Shown here piece after piece: positions 1 through 8,890 of a stretch of DNA of 35,287 nt. The stretch covers positions 1-35,287 of the forward strand of contig SORT01000017.1 in assembly GCA_004402895.1 (NCBI GenBank), written 5' to 3'. Origin of the DNA: Fidelibacterota bacterium MT.SAG.3 (GTDB lineage: Bacteria > Fidelibacterota > SORT01). A model generated the notes under the pieces. It saw only the letters and a list, made by a program, of their open reading frames with translations. It had not been told where the DNA came from and searched no databases. Within the stretch, counting starts at the first letter, position 1. Each line of letters begins with the position of its first letter. The position numbers were made by a program, and so were the translations under genes.

Positions 1-1117
1 CCGAACTGATCAGTCTTTTTTGCAGGGCAACCAGATCATCTCCCAATTCCTCTGCAAGACTTAACATATCATCTGCGCCGTTACCATTTTCTAAAATGTC
101 TTCGATCTCTTCAAGCCAGACGGCACTGCCATTTTTTTCTGCGAATTGTTTAACAAAATTCAGCATCTTTTCGACTTCTTGACGCATAGACCGAACCGCG
201 CCGTCAAAGGGACAGATGATGTCACAGTCGAGACCAAACCGTCGCGCCTTCCAATAACCATCAAGGAGGTAAGTATCATTGACCGGTTGTTCGAGTTTTC
301 CACATTTAAAATCGTCTATTATCTGACCGACAAGCGCCTGAGCCAAAGCTATAAACGCACCCGTTCTTCTCAGCGAACTATGTACATCAAACATCCTGAA
401 TTCTACTGTTCCAAAGGTCAAGTGCGGTCGCACTTTCCACCATATCTGTCTCGCTTTTGTAATGCTGCCCGACTCTATATATTTATCAACGAGAGTTTGA
501 TATTCTTCCAATCCGTCAAGATGAGGCGGTATTCCCGTTCGAGGGAATGTTCCAAACTGAACTGTCCGTGTGGACATCAAGCCAGTTCTAACTCCGTCAA
601 AAAATGGTGAATTAGCTGAAATTGCCATTAGCGGAGCGATCCATCTCCGCAGTGTATTATTCACTCTCACAGCCTTGTTTGGACCATCGATACCTATATG
701 GACATGTAATGCGAAAGTGATATTCCTCCGTGCTAAATATTGCAGCTGGTTCTTTACCCATTGGTAATCTTCTGTATCCACAAATTTTTGTTTCTTCCAG
801 TCTGCGAAGGGATGAGCGCCGCTTAAACCCAGAACAATATCGAATTGGGAAGCGATCGCAGCTGATTTTCGACGCATCTCCCCGATAGCACTGACCGTTT
901 CATCAACAGTTCGATTTATCCCGGTTCTTACCTCAAGAACCGAAAGTAAAAGTTCATACGAAAATTGTTTTCTTAAATCAGGATCTGCGGCGTCCATCAA
1001 CTTATCAACTATGTTTACGAGATCACCCGTTTCAGGATTACAAAGCTGATACTCTTCCTCGATACCGATCGTGAGCGGCTCATTTTGCTTATAAATTTCT
1101 AATATCTTATCGATCAT
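1..1117 (-). CDS. Carboxylate-amine ligase, YbdK/glutamate-cysteine ligase 2 family (partial, 3' end outside window)
   Basis: The frame reads from ATG at 1117 to the window edge without a stop, about 372 residues, so the C-terminus is missing. The N-terminus carries GIEEEYQL (residues 18-25) and the middle carries HVHIG (138-142), both typical of the YbdK family (GCS2-type, COG2170). Members of this cytoplasmic family join a carboxylate to an amine using ATP; some show weak glutamate-cysteine ligase activity, but the physiological substrate is usually unknown. Later FRMFDVHSS-like sequence also fits the family. A usual member has about 370-400 residues, so little is missing. It follows the acyl-CoA mutase gene by 44 bases and is probably co-transcribed with it. 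The ribosome site is weak (GGAA about 12 bases before the start). The family call is firm; the substrate is not. Confidence 0.85.
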   Translation of the reverse strand, partial: MIDKILEIYKQNEPLTIGIEEEYQLCNPETGDLVNIVDKLMDAADPDLRKQFSYELLLSVLEVRTGINRTVDETVSAIGEMRRKSAAIASQFDIVLGLSGAHPFADWKKQKFVDTEDYQWVKNQLQYLARRNITFALHVHIGIDGPNKAVRVNNTLRRWIAPLMAISANSPFFDGVRTGLMSTRTVQFGTFPRTGIPPHLDGLEEYQTLVDKYIESGSITKARQIWWKVRPHLTFGTVEFRMFDVHSSLRRTGAFIALAQALVGQIIDDFKCGKLEQPVNDTYLLDGYWKARRFGLDCDIICPFDGAVRSMRQEVEKMLNFVKQFAEKNGSAVWLEEIEDILENGNGADDMLSLAEELGDDLVALQKRLISS

Positions 1118-1161
1118 ATAATCTTAGTTCCATAATAATAAATGTATTAAAAGAGGATATC

Positions 1162-2826
1162 TTAGAAAATTGCAGGCTCAATGTACACTCCCATCGCTTC
1201 TTTCAGGCAGTCTATAATTTCGCCTAAAGTAGCGTAAGAACGTGCCGCTTCCAAAACATGCGGCATTATATTTTCTTCAGCCGTAGCAGCCTTATTTAAA
1301 GAGGATAAAGCTTTCCTGACTCGCGCGTCATCCCTTTTTTCTTTCATTCTGTTTAGCGACTCATTTTGTTCGTTCTCTGTTTCGGTCATTATCTCTAAGA
1401 GTGGTATGGATGATTCTTCATCTTCGTTTATGAAATCATTTACTCCCACCATTATACGCTTTTTAGACTCGAGCTTTTTCTGGAATTCATATGCGGAGCG
1501 CGCTATCTCTCTCTGCAGATAACCTTCTTCTATCGCAGGGATAACACCACCCAGCTGATCTATCCTTTCAAAATAACTTTCAGCTTCTTTCTCAAGCCGA
1601 TCGGTAAGAGCCTCAACGAAATACGAGCCCGCTAACGGATCGATAGTGTCGGCAACGCCCGATTCATACGCAACAATTTGCTGCGTGCGGAGCGCAATTT
1701 CAGCTGCCTTTGCCGATGGAAGCGCAAGCGTTTCGTCCATAGAATTAGTATGAAGACTCTGTGTCCCGCCCAATACTCCTGCGAGGGCTTGCAGGGCTAC
1801 TCTCGCTATATTTATCTCAGGCTGCTGTGCGGATAGGCTTACCCCCGCTGTCTGCGTATGAAATCTCATTAGCCATGAGCGTTCGTTTTTCGCTTTATAT
1901 CGTTCTTTCATATGACGCGCCCATATTCTTCGAGCTGCCCGATACTTTGCTATCTCCTCGAAAAAATCGCTGTGAGAATTGAAAAAGAAACTCAGTCGCG
2001 GAGCGAAATCATCTATATTCATTCCGGCATCTATCGCTGCATCCACATACGCAAATCCATCCGCAAGAGTAAAAGCCAATTCCTGTGCGGCGGTTGAACC
2101 TGCCTCGCGTATGTGATAACCGCTGATGCTGATCGTGTTGTACAACGGCATCTCGTCGGTACAGTATTTCATCATGTCGGTAATGATCCGCATCGAAGGA
2201 CGCGGAGGAAAGATATATTCCTTCTGAGCAATATATTCCTTAAGGATGTCGTTTTGCAACGTACCTCTGAGTTTTTCAAATGGAACACCCTGCTTTTCCG
2301 CTACTATCATATAATACGCCAACAAAACTATCGACGGACCATTGATGGTCATAGATACGCTCACCTCATCGAGTGGAATCCCTGCAAAGAGAACTTCCAT
2401 GTCCGCAAGAGAAGATATCGCAACACCGCATCTGCCTACTTCTCCTAATGATAGTTGCGCATCCGAATCATATCCCATTAGTGTCGGCATGTCAAAAGCG
2501 ATCGATAAACCCGTGTTACCCTTTTCAAGCAGGAATTTAAACCGCTCATTGGTGTCTTTTGCCGTTCCGAAACCTGCGAACATCCGCATTGTCCATAATC
2601 TGCTCCTGTACATTGAAGCGTGGATACCACGTGTGTAGGGATATTCCCCGGGGAATCCTAACTTCTCCATATAGTCGTCTGAAGGCTCCCCTTCAGGAAT
2701 ATAGAGCGGCTCCAACGGTATTCCTGACATGGTCTCAAAATCGGAATCACGTAATTTTGATGCTGAAAATGCTTCTTCCCATCGCTTTTTCGCTTCTTCA
2801 AACAATTTTTTCTTATCACTCGCCAT
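1162..2826 (-). CDS. Adenosylcobalamin-dependent acyl-CoA mutase, large subunit (isobutyryl-CoA mutase-like pocket)
   Basis: This is the catalytic TIM-barrel chain of the methylmalonyl-CoA mutase superfamily, 554 residues, without the C-terminal B12-binding domain; a separate small B12-binding subunit is expected elsewhere. Such enzymes rearrange the carbon skeleton of acyl-CoA thioesters. Family landmarks are the TRGIH entry (66-70), the IAFDMPT stretch, the [12 protein letters not shown] motif with Tyr237 and His238, and the [13 protein letters not shown] region. Two pocket residues differ from methylmalonyl-CoA mutase. Phe83 stands where that enzyme has Tyr89 (Propionibacterium numbering), and Gln201 stands where it has the carboxylate-binding Arg207. 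Phe/Gln is the pair known from isobutyryl-CoA mutase. Automated annotation would probably say methylmalonyl-CoA mutase. ATG at 2826 is preferred over TTG at 2832 because AAGG lies 8 bases before it. Confidence 0.88.
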   Translation of the reverse strand: MASDKKKLFEEAKKRWEEAFSASKLRDSDFETMSGIPLEPLYIPEGEPSDDYMEKLGFPGEYPYTRGIHASMYRSRLWTMRMFAGFGTAKDTNERFKFLLEKGNTGLSIAFDMPTLMGYDSDAQLSLGEVGRCGVAISSLADMEVLFAGIPLDEVSVSMTINGPSIVLLAYYMIVAEKQGVPFEKLRGTLQNDILKEYIAQKEYIFPPRPSMRIITDMMKYCTDEMPLYNTISISGYHIREAGSTAAQELAFTLADGFAYVDAAIDAGMNIDDFAPRLSFFFNSHSDFFEEIAKYRAARRIWARHMKERYKAKNERSWLMRFHTQTAGVSLSAQQPEINIARVALQALAGVLGGTQSLHTNSMDETLALPSAKAAEIALRTQQIVAYESGVADTIDPLAGSYFVEALTDRLEKEAESYFERIDQLGGVIPAIEEGYLQREIARSAYEFQKKLESKKRIMVGVNDFINEDEESSIPLLEIMTETENEQNESLNRMKEKRDDARVRKALSSLNKAATAEENIMPHVLEAARSYATLGEIIDCLKEAMGVYIEPAIF

Positions 2827-2855
2827 TTTCAAGCCCTTGCATTAGGATATTGTAC

Positions 2856-2867
2856 GTTGTTTACAAC
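2856..2867. promoter_or_regulatory. 12-base inverted repeat upstream of the mutase gene
   Basis: GTTGTTTACAAC is a perfect inverted repeat (5-base arms, 2-base centre) about 30 bases before the mutase start, in the 105-base gap after the MinD-like gene. A TACAAT that could act as a -10 element on the minus strand lies right beside it, but no good -35 sits at the proper distance. It could be an operator controlling the mutase; chance occurrence is also possible. Confidence 0.25.
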
Positions 2868-2931
2868 TCAACATCTGAAAACGCTGTGAAATTGATTACA
2901 TATCGTAGACAAAATAATTTATTTCTTTGAA

Positions 2932-3918
2932 TCACTTTTCCGAATTCGATTCTGCGACTGAAGGTTCCGTTAAATCTTCCTTTTCAATCTCCTCCGCTTT
3001 TGAATCAACTTGAGATTTTCGCGGCACAGTCAGTTTACGCGCCGCAAAAACAAGCGCAGCAGAAGCCTCATCTTCGCTATCCGCCATAAGAAGCGTTGTT
3101 TGTTTTGTGAGAGATTCCCGTACTTTCCCGCTGAAAGGTATCGACCCGATATACTCCGGCGATATAGAAAGATATCTCTCCACTAATTCCACCATTTTAG
3201 GTCCGATGGCTTCTTCGTGGCTGTTTTGCACAAAATTAACTACTATTCGAAGATCGATAGCATCAATGGTAGATTCCAATTCTGCCGCCGATTCAGGTGA
3301 AATTTCCTTTGCTTTCAATAAAAGTTCATGCACGCTTTTGATCCCTTCATCATTTGTAGGATTGCGCGCTTGGTCAATCAGATCGTGCAACTTCAAATCT
3401 TTTTGAAAAACGGTTAGTAGTTTTCTGTAAATTGATGCTTTTATAAAGCCGTAAGCAGATTCTATGGCGGGTTTTTCCGGTATTGTTACTACAATTCCCG
3501 TATGCGCCATTGAAAAAAGATCAAGTGTGTTATATGAAGTTCCGGCTCCCACATCCAACAGTACGTAATCCGCTTGAAGTTGTTGGATATGTCTCATGAA
3601 TTTCAGTTTGGTAAAATATCTCGGATTAGCCATCCCGACAATTTCATTGCTCCCGGGCAGTATTTTTAGGTCGTCAATGGAAGTTTCTAATAATAATTCA
3701 TCCAACGTAGAGACCTTACGCAAGAAAAAGTCATTGATGGTAACTTTAGGAGTCTTGATCCCGAGATATGAATGAAGATTTGCTCCACCGAGATCGGTAT
3801 CAACAACAATTACTTTTTTACCGAACTTAGCAAGCCCTACGGCAATATTTGCTGCGAACATGCTCTTCCCGACACCGCCCTTACCGCCGCCTACAGCCCA
3901 TATTATCGATCGTGGCAT
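2932..3918 (-). CDS. MinD/FlhG-like deviant Walker A ATPase
   Basis: The protein has 328 residues. Residues 12-19 form the deviant Walker A motif (GKGGVGKS), Asp40 and Asp42 in VVDTDLGGANLH fit the switch I region, and Asp122 in LLDVGAGTS is the Walker B residue. It belongs to the MinD/ParA/FlhG group (COG0455) and most resembles the MinD-like proteins of Deltaproteobacteria and relatives, whose roles are mostly unknown. Relatives dimerise on ATP and position other complexes at membranes. The last 30 or so residues are charged and low in complexity, with no clear amphipathic MinD membrane helix. Its start overlaps the stop of the preceding coiled-coil gene by one base (TAATG), and that gene in turn overlaps the AMIN/TPR gene, so the three are likely made together. 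No flagellar or Min genes are nearby, so a flagellar number role is not supported. Confidence 0.8.
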   Translation of the reverse strand: MPRSIIWAVGGGKGGVGKSMFAANIAVGLAKFGKKVIVVDTDLGGANLHSYLGIKTPKVTINDFFLRKVSTLDELLLETSIDDLKILPGSNEIVGMANPRYFTKLKFMRHIQQLQADYVLLDVGAGTSYNTLDLFSMAHTGIVVTIPEKPAIESAYGFIKASIYRKLLTVFQKDLKLHDLIDQARNPTNDEGIKSVHELLLKAKEISPESAAELESTIDAIDLRIVVNFVQNSHEEAIGPKMVELVERYLSISPEYIGSIPFSGKVRESLTKQTTLLMADSEDEASAALVFAARKLTVPRKSQVDSKAEEIEKEDLTEPSVAESNSEK

Positions 3919-4244
3919 TATTCGACTTCCTCTAAGTTCGCTCTTAAAATCAATTCCACCAATCGTGTCAATACATCGATTTTCTTGTTTAAAATCCCCA
4001 ACCGGTCATTCTGAAGCGAAATTAATTTGAAAAGATCCTCTGTAGACGCTTTAGGATTTAAAGGTTCCTCCTCAACTATAGATGCAGATTCCTGAAGAGT
4101 AGGTGTTTCTATCGAAACTGCCTCTCCGTTTGAACCGTTTTCGGGATTTTCCTCTTCTACCGGAGGATCACTGCTTTCATCAGGAGCAAGATTGCTCACT
4201 AAATCATCAATATCCCGCAGTTCATCGTCAGACAAATTCTTCAT
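3918..4244 (-). CDS. Small acidic protein with C-terminal coiled coil, unknown function
   Basis: The product has 108 residues and matches no family I recognise. Residues 1-68 are very acidic, rich in Glu, Ser, Asn and Pro, and likely disordered. Residues 69-104 (from EDLFKLI to ILRANLE) have regularly spaced Leu/Ile and should form an amphipathic helix or coiled coil. There is no signal peptide or membrane segment, so it is probably cytoplasmic. The gene overlaps its upstream neighbour (AMIN/TPR protein) by 4 bases (ATGA) and its downstream neighbour (MinD-like ATPase) by 1 base, which is strong evidence that it is real and translationally coupled. An adaptor joining the ATPase to the cytoplasmic tail of the membrane protein is a reasonable inference, not shown. 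Confidence 0.7.
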   Translation of the reverse strand: MKNLSDDELRDIDDLVSNLAPDESSDPPVEEENPENGSNGEAVSIETPTLQESASIVEEEPLNPKASTEDLFKLISLQNDRLGILNKKIDVLTRLVELILRANLEEVE

Positions 4245-5428
4245 AATTTTTTTCCATTTATCTGGTTTGTCGTTTCCGATATTTTAGCGTCAATTTCCTT
4301 TTCACTCTGTTCGAGTTCCCCGAATTTATCCATTAATCTGTCAACTTCAGCGATTGCCTGCTTATCTGTCCGAAGCCATCGCTCGTTGTTACTGTTTTCT
4401 TTTTCAACCGTTTCCTGAATTTCATTTTTAGGTGTCTCAACAGAATCTGTAGTTTCTGCTTCTTCGGAGATCTCATATGAGCTCCCGGTCTTTCCCGAAT
4501 CGTCATCTTGTTCATCATCGTTGACGGAATGATTTTGCTTATTACGAATCACGTATATCGAAAGTGCGCCAATGATCAACAGGAGCGCTCCTATTAATGT
4601 GTAAAGCAATTTTCTGTCTCTGCCGAATCCGGTGTCTTCAACTTCTAACGGTTTTTCTGCCGGAGATTCGATACTTGGAAATCCACTGATAGCAGAAAGC
4701 CTGGCTTCCGCCTGGATTACTTTTTCTTCGGATTTTCCAACTGCAACGTATCTTGACAGCTCGATAATAGCGGCAGAAGTGTCTCTTTCGGCAAGCAATA
4801 TATCCGCTAAATACAAGTGTGAATCCCCCCATCTTTCTTCATCACTAAGAGCTTTTCCAAAGTTGAACTTCGCCATGTCATACTGATTTCGGTCTTTTCT
4901 GATCATTGCCGCATAAAAATAAGCGTCTGTGTATCCTGGACGTATCCTCAACGCTTCTCTGAATTTTAATAATGCGTCATCGTATTCTTTTCTGCCGAAG
5001 TAATCTATCCCTTCCTGTAAAAATCGTTCCGCATTTGAAAGTTTACGTTCATCGGATTTATAAATATCAACGACCACTCTGTCAGGTTGTTCAAAATAAT
5101 GTTTTCGTAGAGTTGATGTTGAAGCCATTATCCTGATGGAAACTATAATTCCGTCTGCAATTTTTTTAATCTCTACCTTTTTGACCACACCATCATCAAT
5201 AGTGAGATCACCTACATCTGAAGCTATGTTTACGGCGCTGAAGATCAACTCAACTGTCTTTTCTGTGGTAAGATCATTGATGACAGGTTGCACTCGACCG
5301 GAAAATTCAAAGACTATCCTCGTATATTCGTCATGAGTGCCGTAACGAATATTCATTAGTTCCGGCTGCTGCGCCAACAAGGAGCCGGCTGTCAAAAACA
5401 CTGATATGAGAATGAAGTTTCTTTTCAT
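4241..5428 (-). CDS. Membrane-anchored AMIN-like and TPR repeat protein
   Basis: The protein has 395 residues. A signal peptide (about 1-20, ending SLLAQ) leads into a beta-rich AMIN-like domain (about 21-125); such domains bind peptidoglycan or secretin partners in AmiC and PilQ. Tetratricopeptide repeats follow (about 132-245, with FGRKEYDDALLKFREAL as the clearest). A single membrane helix spans about 274-294, and an acidic cytoplasmic tail ends in a predicted coiled coil (about 350-395). The expected topology is domains outside and tail inside, so the protein could connect the cell wall to the cytoplasm. If the N-terminal helix stays uncleaved there would be two membrane spans. It lies 55 bases after dxs and overlaps the coiled-coil gene by 4 bases. 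The AMIN assignment rests on pattern and position, so it is less certain than the TPR assignment. Confidence 0.7.
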   Translation of the reverse strand: MKRNFILISVFLTAGSLLAQQPELMNIRYGTHDEYTRIVFEFSGRVQPVINDLTTEKTVELIFSAVNIASDVGDLTIDDGVVKKVEIKKIADGIIVSIRIMASTSTLRKHYFEQPDRVVVDIYKSDERKLSNAERFLQEGIDYFGRKEYDDALLKFREALRIRPGYTDAYFYAAMIRKDRNQYDMAKFNFGKALSDEERWGDSHLYLADILLAERDTSAAIIELSRYVAVGKSEEKVIQAEARLSAISGFPSIESPAEKPLEVEDTGFGRDRKLLYTLIGALLLIIGALSIYVIRNKQNHSVNDDEQDDDSGKTGSSYEISEEAETTDSVETPKNEIQETVEKENSNNERWLRTDKQAIAEVDRLMDKFGELEQSEKEIDAKISETTNQINGKKL

Positions 5429-5483
5429 CTGGTTTTTATCGATCTCTGTTCAAGTTTATCTGATGTCATTATTCAAATAGGAT

Positions 5484-7385
5484 TTACTTCACAAGTTCTT
5501 TGAGATTCCTGCTCTTTGCTGTTTTCTTTATAAGATTTGAAATATAGTCCGCTATCTTCTCTGGAGAGAGTCCCACATCATCAAGCAATTGTTTTCTTGG
5601 ACCATGAGTCACAAATTCATCAGAAATTGCAAGAGTGTGAAAACTTTCTCTGATATTGACATTCTCAGCACACCAGTTTCGCAAGTTTACACCGAATCCA
5701 CCCAGTCGTGTGTTCTCTTCTATCGTAATCACTATCGAATATTCCCTTGCGAGCTCTTTCATCATTTTCTTATCAAACGGCTTGATAAATCTGCAATTCA
5801 CCACTCCCGCGAAAATATCTGATTCCAGTAAAATTTCCCTCGCCTTCAGAGAGTTTTCCACCATAGAACCTACTGCTAAAAGTACAACCTCTTTCCCATC
5901 CTGTAAATTTTCCCAACTGCCGATCTTCAAAATCTCCGGTTTTAGTTCGGGTTCATATTTTATGGAACAATCTTTGGGATATCTAACTGCAAACGGGCCA
6001 TCCGCTTTCTCGAGAGCGGTGTACAGTAAATTTCTGAGCTCATTTCCGTCCTTAGGAGCGCACACCGTCATATTCGGGATAGTCTGTAGATACGATAGAT
6101 CGAATACACCCTGATGAGTAGGACCATCCGGACCAACAAGTCCTGCCCGGTCTAAAGCAAATATTACAGGCAGATTTTGGATCGCCACATCGTGGATCAT
6201 ATGATCATATGCTCTTTGTAGAAACGTGGAATATATCGCTGCGATCGGTTTCATCCCTTGCGCTGCTAATCCCGCACTGAATGTTACCGCATGACCTTCC
6301 GCGATTCCTACATCAAAAAATTTATCGGGATACTTCTCGGCAAACTCAACGAGACCCGTGCCCTCTTTCATTGCGGCGGTTATAAGACAAACCTTCTCAT
6401 TATTTTCCACGAATTCGCATGCGATATCGCCGAAGACCTTAAGATAATCAGGCGCGGGCGGTTTTGTGCTTTTACCGCTTCCTTTTATACCGTGCCAGGT
6501 CACAGGATCAATTTCCGCCGGTTCGTAACCCTTACCCTTACGTGTAATAATATGCAGAATTTTAGGTCCCTTGATAGAATTTAATTTTTGTAAAGTTGAA
6601 ATCAACTCTTCAAGATCATGTCCGTTTATCGGTCCGAAATAGCGTATGCCGAGTTCTTCGAAAAAGATACCCGGTACGATAAGATTTTTTAATCCTTCAT
6701 CGATACGCTTTGCGAGAAGCCGTATCCGCTTCTTCCCCATAGGCAGCTTGCCTGTTAATTTCCACAATTCATCTCTGACCCGATTATAAAGAGGATTTGT
6801 AAGCATACGTGTAAATAGTTGTGAAACAGCCCCTACATTCTTTGAAATCGACATTTCGTTATCGTTAAGGATAATAAGCATATCGGTTTTCAACTGTCCA
6901 ACATTGTTCAGAGCTTCAAAAGCAAGACCACCGGTCATACCGCCGTCACCGATGATGGCAATTGCACGGCTATCTTTTCCTTGCAATTCCATTGCCTTCG
7001 CGAATCCGAGGGTTGCCGAGATCGAGGTCGAAGCGTGGCCGGCCCCGAAAGCATCATGTTCACTCTCACTCCGTTTTAAAAAGCCTGATAGACCTTTATA
7101 CTGTCTAATAGTATCGAACTGCGGGTTTCTACCGGTAAGGATTTTGTGAGCATACGCTTGATGCCCTACATCCCAAATCATTTTATCTACCGGACTGTTA
7201 TAAACATGATGAAGAGCGACTGTTAATTCAACTGCTCCGAGAGGACCGCCGAAGTGTCCGCCCTTTTCCGTCACTACCTTGATTATCCGATCTCTTATCT
7301 CATCGCAGAGAGATTTTAACGCATCAAGCGAGAGGTCTTTGATACCCTCGGGAAGTTGGACTTTATTTAACAATTTTTCTGACAT
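5484..7385 (-). CDS. dxs: 1-deoxy-D-xylulose-5-phosphate synthase
   Basis: This enzyme condenses pyruvate and glyceraldehyde 3-phosphate to DXP using thiamine diphosphate, the first step of the methylerythritol phosphate isoprenoid route. At 633 residues it is full length. Visible features are the GGHFGG segment with His44, the DVGHQAYAHKILTGR motif (72-86), the thiamine diphosphate site from GDGGMTGG (147-153 region) to NDN near 175, the GIAEGHAV motif that holds the cofactor-activating Glu, and DRAGLVGPDGPTHQG near 420-433. The start abuts the pdxT stop with no gap, pointing to coupled translation. ispH of the same pathway lies three genes upstream in the same unit. DXP also feeds thiamine synthesis, while B6 here is made by the DXP-independent PdxST route. 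Confidence 0.97.
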   Translation of the reverse strand: MSEKLLNKVQLPEGIKDLSLDALKSLCDEIRDRIIKVVTEKGGHFGGPLGAVELTVALHHVYNSPVDKMIWDVGHQAYAHKILTGRNPQFDTIRQYKGLSGFLKRSESEHDAFGAGHASTSISATLGFAKAMELQGKDSRAIAIIGDGGMTGGLAFEALNNVGQLKTDMLIILNDNEMSISKNVGAVSQLFTRMLTNPLYNRVRDELWKLTGKLPMGKKRIRLLAKRIDEGLKNLIVPGIFFEELGIRYFGPINGHDLEELISTLQKLNSIKGPKILHIITRKGKGYEPAEIDPVTWHGIKGSGKSTKPPAPDYLKVFGDIACEFVENNEKVCLITAAMKEGTGLVEFAEKYPDKFFDVGIAEGHAVTFSAGLAAQGMKPIAAIYSTFLQRAYDHMIHDVAIQNLPVIFALDRAGLVGPDGPTHQGVFDLSYLQTIPNMTVCAPKDGNELRNLLYTALEKADGPFAVRYPKDCSIKYEPELKPEILKIGSWENLQDGKEVVLLAVGSMVENSLKAREILLESDIFAGVVNCRFIKPFDKKMMKELAREYSIVITIEENTRLGGFGVNLRNWCAENVNIRESFHTLAISDEFVTHGPRKQLLDDVGLSPEKIADYISNLIKKTAKSRNLKELVK

Positions 7386-7991
7386 TTAATTTAATTTTTC
7401 CTTAGAAAGAAGTAATTGATTGATAAAATATTTATGAACTGCCAAGCTATCGGTCAACTCGGGATGAAAAGTGGTAACCAGCACATTTGAGTTTCTTGCC
7501 ATTACCGTTTCACCCTCATAAGTTGCCAATGATATAACATCCTCACCACTCTTCAATATTCTTGGAGCCCGGATGAACAGAGCGTGGAACGGGTTTCCGT
7601 TAGTGAACTCAAGCGAAATATCAGCTGAAAAGGAGTCTAATTGTCTTCCGAATCCATTTCGTTTCAGCTCGATGTTTATCGCTCCGAATCCGATCACCCT
7701 GTCCGTATCGATCTGATTCGACAGTAGGATCAATCCCGCGCATGTGCCCATTACAGGTTTGGTTTTTACAAATTCCGCAAGAGGTTCTTCGAGTGAAAAT
7801 GCTTTTATTAATTTCGTCATTGCCGTTGATTCGCCACCCGGAATTATCAATCCGTCCACAGCTGACAACTCCGATTTATTCCGTACCAATTTACCGTTTA
7901 CACCCACAGAATACAGATGCGAAAGATGTTTATCGAAATCTCCCTGCAAAGCCAAGACTCCGACAGTTTTATTTGACTTCTTTTCTACCAT
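7386..7991 (-). CDS. pdxT: Pyridoxal 5'-phosphate synthase glutaminase subunit PdxT
   Basis: PdxT hydrolyses glutamine and passes ammonia to PdxS for pyridoxal phosphate assembly. The 201 residues match the class I glutamine amidotransferase fold. The oxyanion segment PGGESTAM lies at 51-58, the nucleophile Cys84 in GTCAGL, and His176 and Glu178 of the triad in TTFHPEL. The start overlaps the end of pdxS by 7 bases and the stop is followed at once by the dxs start, so three genes are packed without space. A complete catalytic triad and the partner gene next door make the call firm. Confidence 0.96.
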   Translation of the reverse strand: MVEKKSNKTVGVLALQGDFDKHLSHLYSVGVNGKLVRNKSELSAVDGLIIPGGESTAMTKLIKAFSLEEPLAEFVKTKPVMGTCAGLILLSNQIDTDRVIGFGAINIELKRNGFGRQLDSFSADISLEFTNGNPFHALFIRAPRILKSGEDVISLATYEGETVMARNSNVLVTTFHPELTDSLAVHKYFINQLLLSKEKLN

Positions 7992-8866
7992 CCACGTTCC
8001 TGCAATAGTTGTCCTTCCGGTATTTCTGAAATATCTAACCCCTTCATTGCTTCTAACAAACCCTCAGAGACACGGGCAAGCAGTTTTGGGTTATCCCAAT
8101 GTGTTGTTGCTTCTACAACTGCCTTGGCTCGTGCAGCTGGATCTTCCGACTTGAATATTCCCGAACCGACAAAGAGTGATTCTGCGCCGAGCTGCATCAT
8201 AAGAGATGCATCGGCAGGCGTCGCTATGCCTCCCGCCGCAAAATTAGGTACCGGAAGTTTGCCAAGTTTGGCAGTTTGTTTCACAAGTTCGTAAGGAGCG
8301 CTCAGCCTTTTCGACTCCGCCATAATTTCATCCTTCGACATCACGGTGAGAGCTCTTATCTCTCCCATTACAGATCGCATGTGTCTTACGGCTTCAACTA
8401 TATTCCCGGAGCCTGCTTCACCCTTCGTGCGAATCATAGCTGCTCCCTCTGCTATCCTTCTTAACGCTTCACCTAAATTTCTGCAACCGCAGACAAATGG
8501 TATATTGAATTTATTTTTCTCAATATGGTTCATCTCGTCAGCCGGAGTCAGCACTTCTGATTCGTCAATGAAATCCACTTCTAACGCTTCCAATATTTGA
8601 GCTTCCGCAAAATGACCGATACGACATTTTGCCATAACAGGAATGCTTACCATCTTCTGAATATCTTTTATCATCTTCGGGTTTGACATACGGGCAATTC
8701 CGCCATCTTCGCGAATATCAGCGGGAATACGCTCAAGAGCCATTACGGCAACAGCGCCGGCATCTTCCGCTATTTTCGCTTGTTCCGCATTGGTAACGTC
8801 CATGATAACCCCGCCCTTCAACATTTCGGCGAGTCCTACCTTTACTTCAAATGAACCTTTTTTCAT
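7985..8866 (-). CDS. pdxS: Pyridoxal 5'-phosphate synthase subunit PdxS
   Basis: PdxS forms pyridoxal 5'-phosphate from ribose 5-phosphate, glyceraldehyde 3-phosphate and ammonia, as a twelve-mer carrying PdxT subunits. It has 293 residues, the usual length. The catalytic residues match the Bacillus enzyme: Asp23 in VIMDV, Lys80 in [10 protein letters not shown] and Lys148 in [11 protein letters not shown]. The conserved [10 protein letters not shown] segment is also present. It follows ispH by 24 bases and overlaps pdxT. This is the DXP-independent route, which normally replaces PdxA/PdxJ; no pdxA or pdxJ is in the window. Confidence 0.98.
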   Translation of the reverse strand: MKKGSFEVKVGLAEMLKGGVIMDVTNAEQAKIAEDAGAVAVMALERIPADIREDGGIARMSNPKMIKDIQKMVSIPVMAKCRIGHFAEAQILEALEVDFIDESEVLTPADEMNHIEKNKFNIPFVCGCRNLGEALRRIAEGAAMIRTKGEAGSGNIVEAVRHMRSVMGEIRALTVMSKDEIMAESKRLSAPYELVKQTAKLGKLPVPNFAAGGIATPADASLMMQLGAESLFVGSGIFKSEDPAARAKAVVEATTHWDNPKLLARVSEGLLEAMKGLDISEIPEGQLLQERGW

Positions 8867-8890
8867 AATACCTAATTCCTCAGTGATTTA

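Noticed and set aside
146-610. Plus-strand open frame at the window start
   Set aside because: It is antisense to the YbdK-type ligase, whose frame is open across the whole stretch with family motifs.
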